Part shown: positions 8,488 to 16,826 of the stretch, one piece after another
How positions within the stretch are numbered: position 1 is the stretch's first letter
Layout of the letters: each line of letters starts with the position of its first letter
DNA from: Streptomyces alanosinicus
GTDB lineage: Bacteria > Actinomycetota > Actinomycetes > Streptomycetales > Streptomycetaceae
Assembly (NCBI RefSeq): GCF_014650595.1
Contig: NZ_BMVG01000008.1
Location: 62,001-126,000 of the forward strand
Direction: 5' to 3'
Length of the DNA: 64,000 bases
Notes under the pieces: generated by a model
What the model saw: only the letters and a program-made list of their open reading frames with translations
What the model was told of the DNA's origin: nothing
Database searches by the model: none
Position numbers and translations under genes: made by a program

Positions 8488-9231
8488 TCAGGCGTCGCTG
8501 CGCACCAGGTCGAGCTCCGGGAACGCCACCGGCTCCGGGGCGCGGCCGGCCTGCAGCACATACGCGTGCCCCGCCTCCTCGCTCGCGGCGATCCCGGCGA
8601 CCGACGCCGCGATCTCGGCGGGTTCCGCCAGAGCGAAGCCCTGGCCCTCGATGTAGTCGACGGCCTCCGGCGGCAGGATCGGCGTGCGGACGACCCCCGG
8701 GCAGATCGCGTTGATCCGCACGCCCTGCTCCCGCCATGTCGGGGCCAGCGAGCGGACCAGCCCGATCACGCCGTACTTGGTCGCCGCGTACACCGGGTCG
8801 AAGGGCGCCATCCCCACACCGGCCATGCTGGAGGTCACCACCAGTGAGCCCCCGCCGTGCGCGGCCAGCGCCGGCAGCGCCGCGTGCAGCCCGTACATCA
8901 CACCGTGCAGGTTCACCGCCAGCACCCGGTGCTGCCGCTCCGCGTCGTAGTCGTCCTCCCCGAAGCCGCCGCCGTCGCCGATCCCGGCGTTGAGGTGGAC
9001 GAGGTCCAGCCCGCCGTAGGCCTCCACGGCGGCGGCTATCAGTGCGAGGTTGTCCTCCTCCCGGGTGGTGTCGGTGCGGACGAACAGTCCGTGGACCTCC
9101 TCGGCGACGGCCGTGCCGCGCCTCTCGTCGATGTCCGCCACGACCACCCGCGCGCCGAGGCGGGCGAAGTGCCGCGCCACCGCCGCACCGATCCCGCTCG
9201 CCGCCCCCGTGACCACCACAACCTGCGCCAT
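8488..9231 (-). CDS. SDR-family oxidoreductase
   Basis: A 247-residue classical short-chain dehydrogenase. The N-terminal NAD(P) motif TGAASGIG, the acidic ADIDERRG after the second strand (suggesting NAD preference), the LNAGIGDGG stabilising motif, catalytic S-Y-K in VVTSSMAG and YAATKYG, and the ICPGVVRTPI turn are all present. Substrate unknown. ATG 9231 is chosen since the Rossmann motif begins at residue 8; GGAGGAG lies just upstream. It is the second gene of a minus-strand pair with the VC0807-type membrane protein; the 101-bp gap contains two 17-bp tandem repeats and a short GTCTGT microsatellite. Confidence 0.9.
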   Translation of the reverse strand: MAQVVVVTGAASGIGAAVARHFARLGARVVVADIDERRGTAVAEEVHGLFVRTDTTREEDNLALIAAAVEAYGGLDLVHLNAGIGDGGGFGEDDYDAERQHRVLAVNLHGVMYGLHAALPALAAHGGGSLVVTSSMAGVGMAPFDPVYAATKYGVIGLVRSLAPTWREQGVRINAICPGVVRTPILPPEAVDYIEGQGFALAEPAEIAASVAGIAASEEAGHAYVLQAGRAPEPVAFPELDLVRSDA

Positions 9232-9242
9232 GACTCTGCTCC

Positions 9243-9276
9243 TCCGTATAGATCCGAGTTCCGTATAGATCTGAGT
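9243..9276. repeat. Two tandem 17-bp repeats before SDR start
   Basis: Positions 9243-9259 and 9260-9276 are direct copies (one mismatch) of a 17-mer containing CCGTATAGATC, ending 12 bp from the SDR start codon. On the gene's strand each copy has a TATACGGA core, so the pair could be a doubled promoter element or operator half-sites, or simple slippage. Confidence 0.5.
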
Positions 9277-9332
9277 ACTGACGGCCCTTTCGGGCCGCCG
9301 TTCCGCCGTGTCCGTGTCTGTGTCTGTGTCTG

Positions 9333-10040
9333 TCAGGCCGCCGTCGTCACCGCCGCGGCCTCGTTGTGGATGAGGGCGATCCTGGCCGGATTGCGCCCGT
9401 AGCGACGGCTGAAGATCTCCAGGCCCACGAACAGCGCCACGTACTGGAGCGTGGTCACCAGCATCACCGAGTCGATGGGCAGCGTGTACGCGAGCATCAC
9501 CCGCACCCCCGAGTCCAGCAGCAGCCCCACGCCCCAGACCGCCGTCAGCAGCCGCATCACATGACGGAAGGTGGGCGACACCTGCCAGTTGTGCTCCAAC
9601 TCGGCGCGCTTGTCGCCCTTCGCCACCGACGACAGGATCCGGAAGATGATCGGCTGTCCGCGCAGCGTGGCGAGGAACGCCAGCCCGACGATCCCCGTCA
9701 TCCAGCCGTCCTTGGCGAACATGAACCGCGGGCTCCCGGTGACCGCCGACAGTGCCGCGCCCAGGGCGACCATGGTGAGCACCAGGATGCCCAGCATCCC
9801 GATCCGCCGCTCGCGCACTACGGTCAGCAGCGCCTCCACCAGGGGCGGTACGGCGCTCGCCAGCACCGCCCACCACAGGCCCACCCCTGCCGCCCGCAGC
9901 CCGTAGAACACGGCCAGCGGACCGACGACGTTCAGGGCGAGGCTCTGCAGCAGCGGCCCGTTCGCCGATGCCTCGCGCCTGTTCGATCCCGCGTGCTTGC
10001 TCGATCCGACGTGCTTGTTCGCGATGCGCATCCCCGTCAT
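9333..10040 (-). CDS. VC0807-family integral membrane protein
   Basis: A 235-residue multi-spanning membrane protein resembling the VC0807 group: about five or six hydrophobic helices, with conserved polar stretches RFMFAKDGWMTGIVG and LRGQPIIFRILSS. Function unknown. The start is taken as ATG 10040, which has GGTGAGG 4-5 bases upstream; an earlier in-frame ATG at 10115 would add 25 poorly conserved residues. Divergent from the two-component system, and probably co-transcribed with the SDR gene downstream. Confidence 0.75.
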   Translation of the reverse strand: MTGMRIANKHVGSSKHAGSNRREASANGPLLQSLALNVVGPLAVFYGLRAAGVGLWWAVLASAVPPLVEALLTVVRERRIGMLGILVLTMVALGAALSAVTGSPRFMFAKDGWMTGIVGLAFLATLRGQPIIFRILSSVAKGDKRAELEHNWQVSPTFRHVMRLLTAVWGVGLLLDSGVRVMLAYTLPIDSVMLVTTLQYVALFVGLEIFSRRYGRNPARIALIHNEAAAVTTAA

Positions 10041-10255
10041 GTCCCTCACCCTGGTCCCTCGTCCGTGTCCGTTGTCGACGTCTTCGACGCTACGGACCTG
10101 CGGGAACGCGGACATTGAGTCCAGCCGCCGAGTCGGGGTGGGGCTAGACCCACCCCCGTGCGGGGCCCGGACACACCGTGCCCGTCCCCCGGCCGCGTCA
10201 CACTGGTGAGGCGGTGCAGGCGACGCACCACGAGACCCTTCCAGGAGGCAGGCCC

Positions 10256-11569
10256 ATGACCACGACCGCCGGACGCGCCGCCGGCATCGCCCTGCGCCGT
10301 TTCGGGCGGCGCCATCGGGAACTGGGGTACTGCTGGGCGATCGGCTGGTGCGGTGTGGGCGCCCTGGCGATGACGCTCGTGTGTGTGCCGGCCAGCCTCC
10401 TCACGGACGGCGACCCCGACCGGGGCTGGCTGCGCACGCTGCGCAGACTGGCCGACCACTACCGCACGGTGCCCGCGCGCTTCGGCGGCACTGCCGTCGT
10501 CCGTCCCTATCTCCGCGACCGGCCGCCGCGCGAGGACCCGGCCTACCGCCGTGACCTCGCCTTCCTCGCGCTGGAGTCGGTCATCGCGCCGGTGCTGCTG
10601 CTCGGGCCCAGCGCGCTGGTCTGGTACGGCCTCTTCGGCCTGCTCGCCCCGGGCATCGCCGCCCTCCTCGGCAGCCCGGGCGGCCTGCCCCACGGCACGG
10701 TGCTGACCTCACCCGCCGTGGCGCTGGCCGCCGCCCTTCTCCTGTACTACGCCGGGCTGCGGCTGGCCGCCCCCGCCTCCCGGCTGCACGCCCGCCGCTG
10801 GCTGCCGCGGCTGCTCGGCCCGGACCCGTCCGTGGCCGCGGAGGTGGAACGCCGCCGGCTGGCCGAGCGGGTGGCGGAGCTGACCGAGACCCGCGCCGCG
10901 GCCGTGGACAGCCGAGAGGCGGAGCTGCGCCGGATCGAGCGCGACCTGCACGACGGTGCGCAGGCCCGGCTGGTGGCCATGGGCCTCGCCCTCGGCGCCC
11001 TTGAGACACTGATGGAGACGGACCCGGACCGGGCCCGCGAGCTGGTGCGGCAGACCCGCGAGAACTCGGCGCGCGCCCTCACCGAACTGCGCGACCTGGT
11101 ACGCGGTATCCACCCGCCGGTGCTCGCCGAGCGCGGGCTGGTCGACGCGCTGCGCGCGCTCGCCCTGGACGCCCCGCTGGAAGCCGACGTCGACGCCAAG
11201 GGGCTGACGGGCCGTCCGGAGGGGCCGATCGAGGCGGCGCTGTACTTCGCCGTCGCCGAGCTGCTGACGAATGCAGCCCGGCACGGCGACGCGGTACACG
11301 CCCGCGTCGAGCTGAGCCACGACGGCCAGGTGCTGCGCTGTGCGGTGTGGGACGACGGGTGCGGGGGCGCCCACGAGGAGGACGGCCCGGTGCTCGGGGC
11401 GGGCGGCAGCGGCCTGCGGGGCATCCGGCGCCGACTGTCGTCCTTCGACGGTAGCATCGCCATCGAGAGCCCGGCCGGAGGGCCGACCGTGGTGACGATG
11501 GAGCTGCCTTGCGTGTTGTCCTCGCCGAAGACCTCTTCCTCCTCCGGGAAGGACTCTGCACCCTCCTGA
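10256..11569 (+). CDS. Sensor histidine kinase, NarL/DesK type
   Basis: A 437-residue membrane kinase. The N-terminal half has hydrophobic segments (GWCGVGALAMTLVCVP; ALESVIAPVLLLGPSAL; LLLYYAGLRLAAP) interrupted by a basic loop. The C-terminal half has a HisKA_3 dimerisation domain with the phospho-accepting histidine in ERDLHDGAQARLVA, then a GHKL ATPase with N-box ELLTNAARHG, G-boxes DDGCGG and GSGLRGIRRRL. It presumably senses an envelope signal and phosphorylates the overlapping regulator. ATG 10256 has AGGAGG 9 bases upstream. Its last 61 bases overlap the response regulator gene in a different frame, which implies translational coupling. Confidence 0.92.
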   Translation: MTTTAGRAAGIALRRFGRRHRELGYCWAIGWCGVGALAMTLVCVPASLLTDGDPDRGWLRTLRRLADHYRTVPARFGGTAVVRPYLRDRPPREDPAYRRDLAFLALESVIAPVLLLGPSALVWYGLFGLLAPGIAALLGSPGGLPHGTVLTSPAVALAAALLLYYAGLRLAAPASRLHARRWLPRLLGPDPSVAAEVERRRLAERVAELTETRAAAVDSREAELRRIERDLHDGAQARLVAMGLALGALETLMETDPDRARELVRQTRENSARALTELRDLVRGIHPPVLAERGLVDALRALALDAPLEADVDAKGLTGRPEGPIEAALYFAVAELLTNAARHGDAVHARVELSHDGQVLRCAVWDDGCGGAHEEDGPVLGAGGSGLRGIRRRLSSFDGSIAIESPAGGPTVVTMELPCVLSSPKTSSSSGKDSAPS

Positions 11570-12162
11570 CGGCACACGGCTTCACCGTGGCCGCCGCCGT
11601 GGCCAGCGGACCGGAGTTGCGCCGCGCGCTGGCCAAGGAGGAGGTCGACGTCGCCGTGGTCGACGTACGGCTGCCTCCCACCTTCACCGACGAGGGCCTC
11701 CAGGCGGCGCTGGAGGCGCGCCGTCGCCGGCCGGGGCTGCCCGTGCTCGTGCTCTCCCAGCACGTCGAGCAGCTGTACGCACGCGAGTTGCTGGCCGACG
11801 GCACCGGCGGCGTGGGCTATCTGCTCAAGGACCGGGTCCTCGGCGCGGCGGAGTTCGTCGAGGCCGTACGGCGCGTGGCCGAGGGCGGCACCGCCATGGA
11901 CCCCGAGGTCGTGGCGAAACTGCTCGGCGGCCGCCGTCGCGACGAGCCCCTCGCCACGCTCACATCGCGCGAGCGGGAGGTACTGGCGCTGATGGCAGAG
12001 GGCTACTCGAACGCGGCCGTCGCCGCCCGGCTGTTCGTCAGCGAGAGCGCCGTCGGCAAGCACTCCGCGAGCATCTTCGGCAAGCTGGGCATCACCGCCT
12101 CGGAGGAGACCAACCGCCGGGTGCTGGCGGTACTGGCCTATCTGAACGGCTCGGCCGCCTGA
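11509..12162 (+). CDS. Response regulator, NarL/LuxR family
   Basis: A 217-residue regulator. Receiver domain (1-120) with acidic pocket AED near residue 8, phosphorylatable aspartate in VAVVDVRLPP (about 54) and conserved lysine in LLKDRV; LuxR-type HTH (about 150-210) with LTSREREVLALMAEG and the recognition helix around VSESAVGKH. It starts with TTG inside the kinase gene, so expression should be coupled to the kinase. The target genes are unknown; possible ones are the kinase operon itself and the divergent VC0807-SDR pair. Confidence 0.92.
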   Translation: MRVVLAEDLFLLREGLCTLLTAHGFTVAAAVASGPELRRALAKEEVDVAVVDVRLPPTFTDEGLQAALEARRRRPGLPVLVLSQHVEQLYARELLADGTGGVGYLLKDRVLGAAEFVEAVRRVAEGGTAMDPEVVAKLLGGRRRDEPLATLTSREREVLALMAEGYSNAAVAARLFVSESAVGKHSASIFGKLGITASEETNRRVLAVLAYLNGSAA

Positions 12163-12180
12163 GAGCGAAAAGGAACCTCT

Positions 12181-13162
12181 CTACGTTTCCGGCCATGCCC
12201 GAGATGGGCCGGGGTCGAGACCGGAGGCGCGGCCCGCGGTGGGGCGTCCGGCCAACCTGGTGCGGGTGGACGGGGGCAAGGCGCTGTTCCTCGGGATCAA
12301 GGTGACGGGCGACGAGATCATCGCCGTGCTGACCGACCTGCGGTGCCGCATCCGGCTGGCCCGGCATGTACGGCTCACGGGCCGGGCGCCGGTGCTGATG
12401 ATCACCGACGCCACCCTGTGGACCGGCGGTCTCAACGACGCCCTGTAGAGCGACGGCCAATTCCCTTGCGGCCGGGATGACTTCGGTTCCCTGACCCAGC
12501 TGGCCGAGCTCACGATCGCCGTCCCCGGACACGACCAGAGCGCCGTCGACCGCTACCGTCGCACCCTGGACCTGGCCCAGGGCCTCCTGACCACCTCGTA
12601 CGACCTCGCCGGCGTCACCTACCGGCGGCAGATCTTCACCAACAGCGAGTCCACCACGGCGAACAGGTCGGGGCGCTACGCCTCGTTCGGGGCGGCCACC
12701 TGGCACGCGCCAAGGTCCTCGACGCGGCCGGTGCCGCCTACCTGCAGTTCGGCCGCTATCTGATGATCTCCGGATCCCGGGGATGCCTGCCGATGCGCCT
12801 GTAGGTACCACACCGTCATCTCTCGCCGCTGTTCGGCCTCTTCCCCGGTGACCGGATCCGCCCGGACGGTTCCACCCCGAAGGACATCCTCGCCGGCGCG
12901 ACGGCCCTGCTGACCGCACGCGGCACGGAAGCGCGTCGAGTTGCTGCCGGCGCTGCCCGCCGCGTGGGCGGTTTCCGGCTCGGTTTCGGGCGTCGGCGGC
13001 CGCGGCGGCTTCGTCGCCGACCTCAGGTGGAAGAACGGAAAGGTGACGCGGGTGACGCTGAAGAGCGTCGGCGGCCGTGACACGACCGTCGTCGCGGGCG
13101 CCACCTCGCACAGGATCAGCCTTGAGCCCGGTCAGTCCGTCATCCCGGGCGACTTCGCCTGA
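12181..13162 (+). pseudogene. Relic: ROK regulator joined to GH95 alpha-L-fucosidase fragments
   Basis: Across three frames this stretch encodes scattered pieces of two proteins. Bases 12262-12376 give LVRVDGGKALFLGIKVTGDE, the mid-part of a ROK-family repressor. From about 12377 the text becomes GH95 fucosidase: TLWTGG, then FGSLTQLAELTIAVPGHD with TTSYDLAGVTYRR (12479-12650), YLQFGRYLMISGSRG (about 12737-12780), PLFGLFPGDRIRPDG (about 12828-12870), and the C-terminal barrel end LLPALPAAWA to the stop at 13162. Stops, frameshifts and large deletions separate the blocks. The original pair was probably a sugar-responsive regulator beside its fucosidase gene. The final 73 codons form an open frame but lack any start context. 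Confidence 0.8.
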
Positions 13163-13195
13163 GAACGGCCGACGACAAGAGTGGAGAGATCGAGG

Positions 13196-14479
13196 ATGTT
13201 CCCGGCAAAGGGAAGAACGGACGCGGGTCGCCGACCGCGTCGCGGGTCCTTGCTGTCCGTGCTCGGCGCGGTGACCGGCATGGCCCTGGCAGCCGTACCG
13301 CTCAGCACCGCGCATGCGGCGGGCGCCGCCACACCGTCGGCGCAGGGCAGGGGCGTTCGGGTCAGCGCCTGGTCGCCCAGTATGACGACCGGCGGCCCGT
13401 CCTTCGACGACCGGACCATCCGGATGGTGGTGCACAGCAGCGTCGCGGGCTCGCGGGCACGGATCACACTGTCCAACCGGTACAGCGCCACGCCGCTGGA
13501 CGTCGGCGCCGTGGACGTGGCCGTCCAGGCGAGCGGTGCGCAGGCGGAGCGCGGAACCACACGGAACGTCACCTTCGGCGCGTCCGGCCACATCACGCTT
13601 CCCGCCGGCGCGGAGGCGGCCAGCGATGTCGTCCCGATCTCGGTGGGCGCCGGGGAGAACCTGCTCGTCAGTCTCTACGTGCCCGGCAGCACCGGAGTGT
13701 CGACCTGGCACTCCGACGCGTTCGACACCACCTATCTCGCCTCCGGCGACCACACCGGTGACGACGGCGCCGGCGCGTTCGGCGCCACCAGGACCTCCTG
13801 GTACTACCTGGCAGGGCTGGACGTCGTACCGGCGACCGCGAAGGGCACCGTTGTCGCCTTCGGAGACTCCATCACCGACGGCTACCGCTCCTCGACCGGC
13901 ACCTACCGCCGGTGGCCGGACTTCCTCGGACGCCGGCTGGGCGCCGGGCCCCGCCCGCAGCGGCTGAGTGTCGTCGACGCCGGTATCGGTGGAAACCGGG
14001 TCCTCACCGACGCCCCGAACCTGCGGCAAGGTGTCAGCGCCCTGAAGCGGTTCGGCCATGACGCGCTGGGCCGGCCCGGTATCAGGGACGTGATCCTCTT
14101 CGAGGGCATCAACGACATAGGCAACAACGCCGGACCCGACGGACAGCCGCTGACCGCCGAGGACCTCATCGACGGCTACCGCACCCTGGCCGACGAGGCG
14201 CACACCGCCCGTGTCCGCGTCATCGGCGCGACCCTGCTGCCCGACCAGGGCAACGGCTACTACACGCCTGCCGCCGAGGCGATCCGGCAGACCGTCAACC
14301 AGTGGATCCGCACGGGCGGCGCCTTCGACGGCGTCATCGACTTCGACCGGGCCCTGCGTGACCCCGCGAACCCCGCCGCCCTGGACCCGGCATACGACTC
14401 GGGCGACCACCTCCACCCCGGTGACGCGGGCATGAAGGCCTTGGCCGACGCGATCGACCTGCGGCTCCTGCGCAGCTGA
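13196..14479 (+). CDS. Secreted SGNH/GDSL hydrolase
   Basis: A 427-residue exported esterase/lipase-like enzyme. Signal peptide about 1-45 (arginine-rich, possibly twin-arginine type with RRPRRGSLLSV, then a hydrophobic stretch ending near AHA). After a beta-rich N-terminal domain (about 50-210) comes the SGNH catalytic domain: block I GDSITDGY (nucleophile Ser), glycine of block II in DAGIGGNRV, block III EGINDIGNN, and block V GDHLHPGDAG carrying Asp and His. Such two-domain forms act on acetylated polysaccharides or lipids; the substrate is not predictable here. ATG 13196 has GAG-rich sequence upstream. Lying directly behind the fucosidase relic, it may be the last survivor of a polysaccharide-use locus. 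Confidence 0.88.
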   Translation: MFPAKGRTDAGRRPRRGSLLSVLGAVTGMALAAVPLSTAHAAGAATPSAQGRGVRVSAWSPSMTTGGPSFDDRTIRMVVHSSVAGSRARITLSNRYSATPLDVGAVDVAVQASGAQAERGTTRNVTFGASGHITLPAGAEAASDVVPISVGAGENLLVSLYVPGSTGVSTWHSDAFDTTYLASGDHTGDDGAGAFGATRTSWYYLAGLDVVPATAKGTVVAFGDSITDGYRSSTGTYRRWPDFLGRRLGAGPRPQRLSVVDAGIGGNRVLTDAPNLRQGVSALKRFGHDALGRPGIRDVILFEGINDIGNNAGPDGQPLTAEDLIDGYRTLADEAHTARVRVIGATLLPDQGNGYYTPAAEAIRQTVNQWIRTGGAFDGVIDFDRALRDPANPAALDPAYDSGDHLHPGDAGMKALADAIDLRLLRS

Positions 14480-14523
14480 CCGACCTCACTCGCCGTCCGT
14501 ACACGACGTCACGGGGCCGTCGG

Positions 14524-15546
14524 TCAGGCGCTCCGCGGGCCGGCCGCCTCGCGGAGCACGCGGGCCTCGCGGCCGTCGAGCGCGGCGAGTACCTCGGCGC
14601 AGATGGCGAGTGCCGTCTCGGCCGGGGTGCGGGCGCCCAGGTCGAGGCCGATGGGACCGTGGATGCGGTCGATATGCGCCTCGGTGAGACCGGCCTCGGC
14701 GAGACCGGCGGCGCGCCGGGCCTGCGTACGGCGGGAGCCCAGCGCGCCGACGTAGCGGATCCCGCCGGTCAGCGCGGCGGACAGAACCGGGATGTCGACG
14801 TCCGGTTCATGGCTGAGGACGATCAGGCAGGCGGCGGCCGGACGTTCGGCGAGCCGCTGTACGGCGTCCGGGGCGGCGGTCTCCACCGTGGCGTGCCAGC
14901 CGAGCAGACGGGCCTGCGCGGTGAGCAGGTCGGCGAGTTCGCCTCCTCCCACCACGACCAGATGAGGCACGGCCGGGAACGCCTCGACGAGGACGAGCCC
15001 GTCGTCCGTGGAGCGGGCGGCCCGGCCGGCCCGGCGCCGGGCGAGCAGCTCACGAGCGCGCTCGACGGCCTCGGCGAGCGCGTCATCATCGCCCTCATCG
15101 CCCTCATCGCCCTCCGTCCCCTCCGGCGCGGGCGTCGCCACGGTGCTGGCCACCTGGGTCTGTTTCTCGTCCAGTCGGCTGATCAGGGCGGCGTCCGCTC
15201 CCTCGGCGAGCAGGTCCCACCAGCGGGCGGGCACGGTGTGCAGGGACTGCAGCAGCACCTCGGCCTCACCGCCGCAGGTCATGCCCGCCCGCCTCACCTC
15301 GTCGCCGTGGACGGACACCGCACGGACACACGCGGTGTGGCCGGCCGGCAGCGCGGCGGCCTCCGCGGCCAGGTAGGCGTCGAACACACCGCGGTACAGG
15401 GTGCCGTGGCACTGTCCGTCCTGGTCGATCAGGACCGCGTCGGCCGGGTGCCGGGGGCCGAAGCCCTGCTCGGTGAGGGGGCGGGCGAGTACGCCCGTAC
15501 GCCCCTGGGCCACCCACCGCCGTGCCGTCTCCGCCAGCTCACGCAT
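14524..15546 (-). CDS. XdhC/CoxI family molybdoenzyme maturation protein
   Basis: A 340-residue XdhC-like protein. The N-terminal XdhC_CoxI domain has GVLARPLTEQGFG and the cysteine motif AGMTCGGEAEVLLQ near residue 90. The C-terminal Rossmann domain (about 170-320) has HLVVVGGGELADLL, LSHEPDVDIPVLSAAL and YVGALGSRRTQARR. XdhC proteins bind molybdenum cofactor, help insert the sulfurated form into xanthine dehydrogenase-type enzymes, and deliver it to the apoenzyme. No xanthine/CO dehydrogenase subunits are in the window, so the partner is elsewhere. Strong ribosome site GAGGAGG. A repetitive acidic linker (EGTEGDEGDEGDDD, about 145-158) is unusual and is encoded by a short tandem repeat. Confidence 0.88.
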   Translation of the reverse strand: MRELAETARRWVAQGRTGVLARPLTEQGFGPRHPADAVLIDQDGQCHGTLYRGVFDAYLAAEAAALPAGHTACVRAVSVHGDEVRRAGMTCGGEAEVLLQSLHTVPARWWDLLAEGADAALISRLDEKQTQVASTVATPAPEGTEGDEGDEGDDDALAEAVERARELLARRRAGRAARSTDDGLVLVEAFPAVPHLVVVGGGELADLLTAQARLLGWHATVETAAPDAVQRLAERPAAACLIVLSHEPDVDIPVLSAALTGGIRYVGALGSRRTQARRAAGLAEAGLTEAHIDRIHGPIGLDLGARTPAETALAICAEVLAALDGREARVLREAAGPRSA

Positions 15547-15719
15547 GATTGCGGTCCTCCTCGTCCGGCCATCGGCACCGGGAACCGCCTGCTCGGCGGT
15601 GGCGCCGTCACGGGAATTCTAGTGAGGAGCGCGACCGCGGCTCGGGAAGTGGGCGCAGCACCGACTCCAGCACATTCCCGGCGACCCGACGCGCAGAGCG
15701 GGCCGTCGCCGAAAGAGAC

Positions 15720-16664
15720 CTACGTCGGGGGGTTCAACGGCCCGGCCGCCGTACGTGACGGTGGCCGGCCCGGGTGTGCGGTGCGGGCCAGCACCTCGAC
15801 GAGGGCCGCAATCGTCGGACGGTGCTCGGCGAAGGAGCGGCAGACCACGACGATATGACGCTCCATCGTCTCCCGCAGATCCAGCACATCGAGGCAGGAC
15901 GGGCGCAGCCGGAGCATCAGATCGGTCACCACGCCGACCCCGACACCGGCCTCGATCAGGGCCAGGGTGGCGGCCGTGTCCGTCACCTCGTGCAGCGCCT
16001 GCGGCTCGAATCCGGCCCGGCGGCAGACCGTGAGCACGGCGCGGCCGTAGTAGCTGCCGGCCGACGGCAGGATCCAGCCCAGTTGCCCGGCGTCGGCGAG
16101 CGACACCGTCCGCCGGCCGGGCATGGCCCCCGCGGGCACCGCGAGCGAGAAGCGCTCCCTGGACAGCTCCCGCACCCGCAGGGACGGATCCCGTGGGATC
16201 GGCACATCCGGATAGTCCAGGCCGAGGGCCAGGTCGACGGTGCCGCCGGCGACCGCGTCGTAGACCTCGTCCACGTCCATGTCCCGGCTGCGCACGGTCA
16301 TCCCGGGGTGCCGCTCGCGCACCTGGCGCAGGGCCGGCGGCAGGATCTCGGCGGCGGCCGTGGCGAACAGCCCGACGCGCAGCGTTCCGGATATCTCGTT
16401 GCGGGTGCGTTCCAGCGCCTCCACGGCCTCGGCCTCGGTCGTGAGGATGCGCTCGGCGTGCCGGGCCAGCGTGGCCCCGGCGTCGGTGAGTTCGACGCGG
16501 CGCCCCACCCGCCGCAGCAGTTGCCAGCCGGTGGCCCTCTCCAGTGCGGCGATCTGCTGGGACACTCCGCCGGGCGTGTAGCCCAGGGCCTCGGCGACGG
16601 CGGTGATGGTGCCGCGCCTGGTCAGTTCCACCAGTGAACGCAGCTGCGCACTCGTCCAGTCCAT
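15720..16664 (-). CDS. LysR-family transcriptional regulator
   Basis: A 314-residue LysR regulator: N-terminal winged HTH (about 4-62; TAVAEALGYTPGGVSQQIAA) and a periplasmic-binding-like effector domain (about 90-290). It is divergent from an FAD oxidase, HglS-like enzyme and aldehyde dehydrogenase set, and the 162-bp intergenic region carries a perfect LysR-type palindrome, so it most likely controls that catabolic operon and itself. The inducer may be an intermediate such as pipecolate, aminoadipate or 2-oxoadipate; this is inference from gene neighbours. The HTH begins at the chosen ATG, which fixes the start. Confidence 0.9.
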   Translation of the reverse strand: MDWTSAQLRSLVELTRRGTITAVAEALGYTPGGVSQQIAALERATGWQLLRRVGRRVELTDAGATLARHAERILTTEAEAVEALERTRNEISGTLRVGLFATAAAEILPPALRQVRERHPGMTVRSRDMDVDEVYDAVAGGTVDLALGLDYPDVPIPRDPSLRVRELSRERFSLAVPAGAMPGRRTVSLADAGQLGWILPSAGSYYGRAVLTVCRRAGFEPQALHEVTDTAATLALIEAGVGVGVVTDLMLRLRPSCLDVLDLRETMERHIVVVCRSFAEHRPTIAALVEVLARTAHPGRPPSRTAAGPLNPPT

Positions 16665-16680
16665 ATAGCGACCCTCAAAG

Positions 16681-16702
16681 ATCAACGGCATGGATCGTTG
16701 AT
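16681..16702. promoter_or_regulatory. LysR-type operator
   Basis: ATCAACG and CGTTGAT are perfect 7-bp inverted arms with an 8-bp spacer and fit T-N11-A. A further half-site GTCAACG lies at about 16707-16713 on the oxidase side. The palindrome starts 17 bp upstream of the LysR ATG, as expected for autoregulation and activation of the divergent operon. Confidence 0.7.
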
Positions 16703-16826
16703 GGACGTCAACGGTCGGCTTGCTGCACGATGACGCGGAGAGCGCTGATCGGCACCACTCTGTCACCGACAGTCCCGCCGCCCGGTCCGGTCCCCGGCGG
16801 GGTGGCTCCTGGAAGGGAGTGGCCCG

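Noticed and set aside
9305..9334. GTGTCT microsatellite before the VC0807 stop
   Set aside because: Short simple repeat in a gap, most likely slippage; no coding or regulatory consequence could be argued.
9232..9876. N-terminal extension of the SDR frame upstream through the VC0807 gene
   Set aside because: The Rossmann motif starts a few residues after ATG 9231, and the extension includes a TDTDTD microsatellite and out-of-frame membrane-protein sequence.
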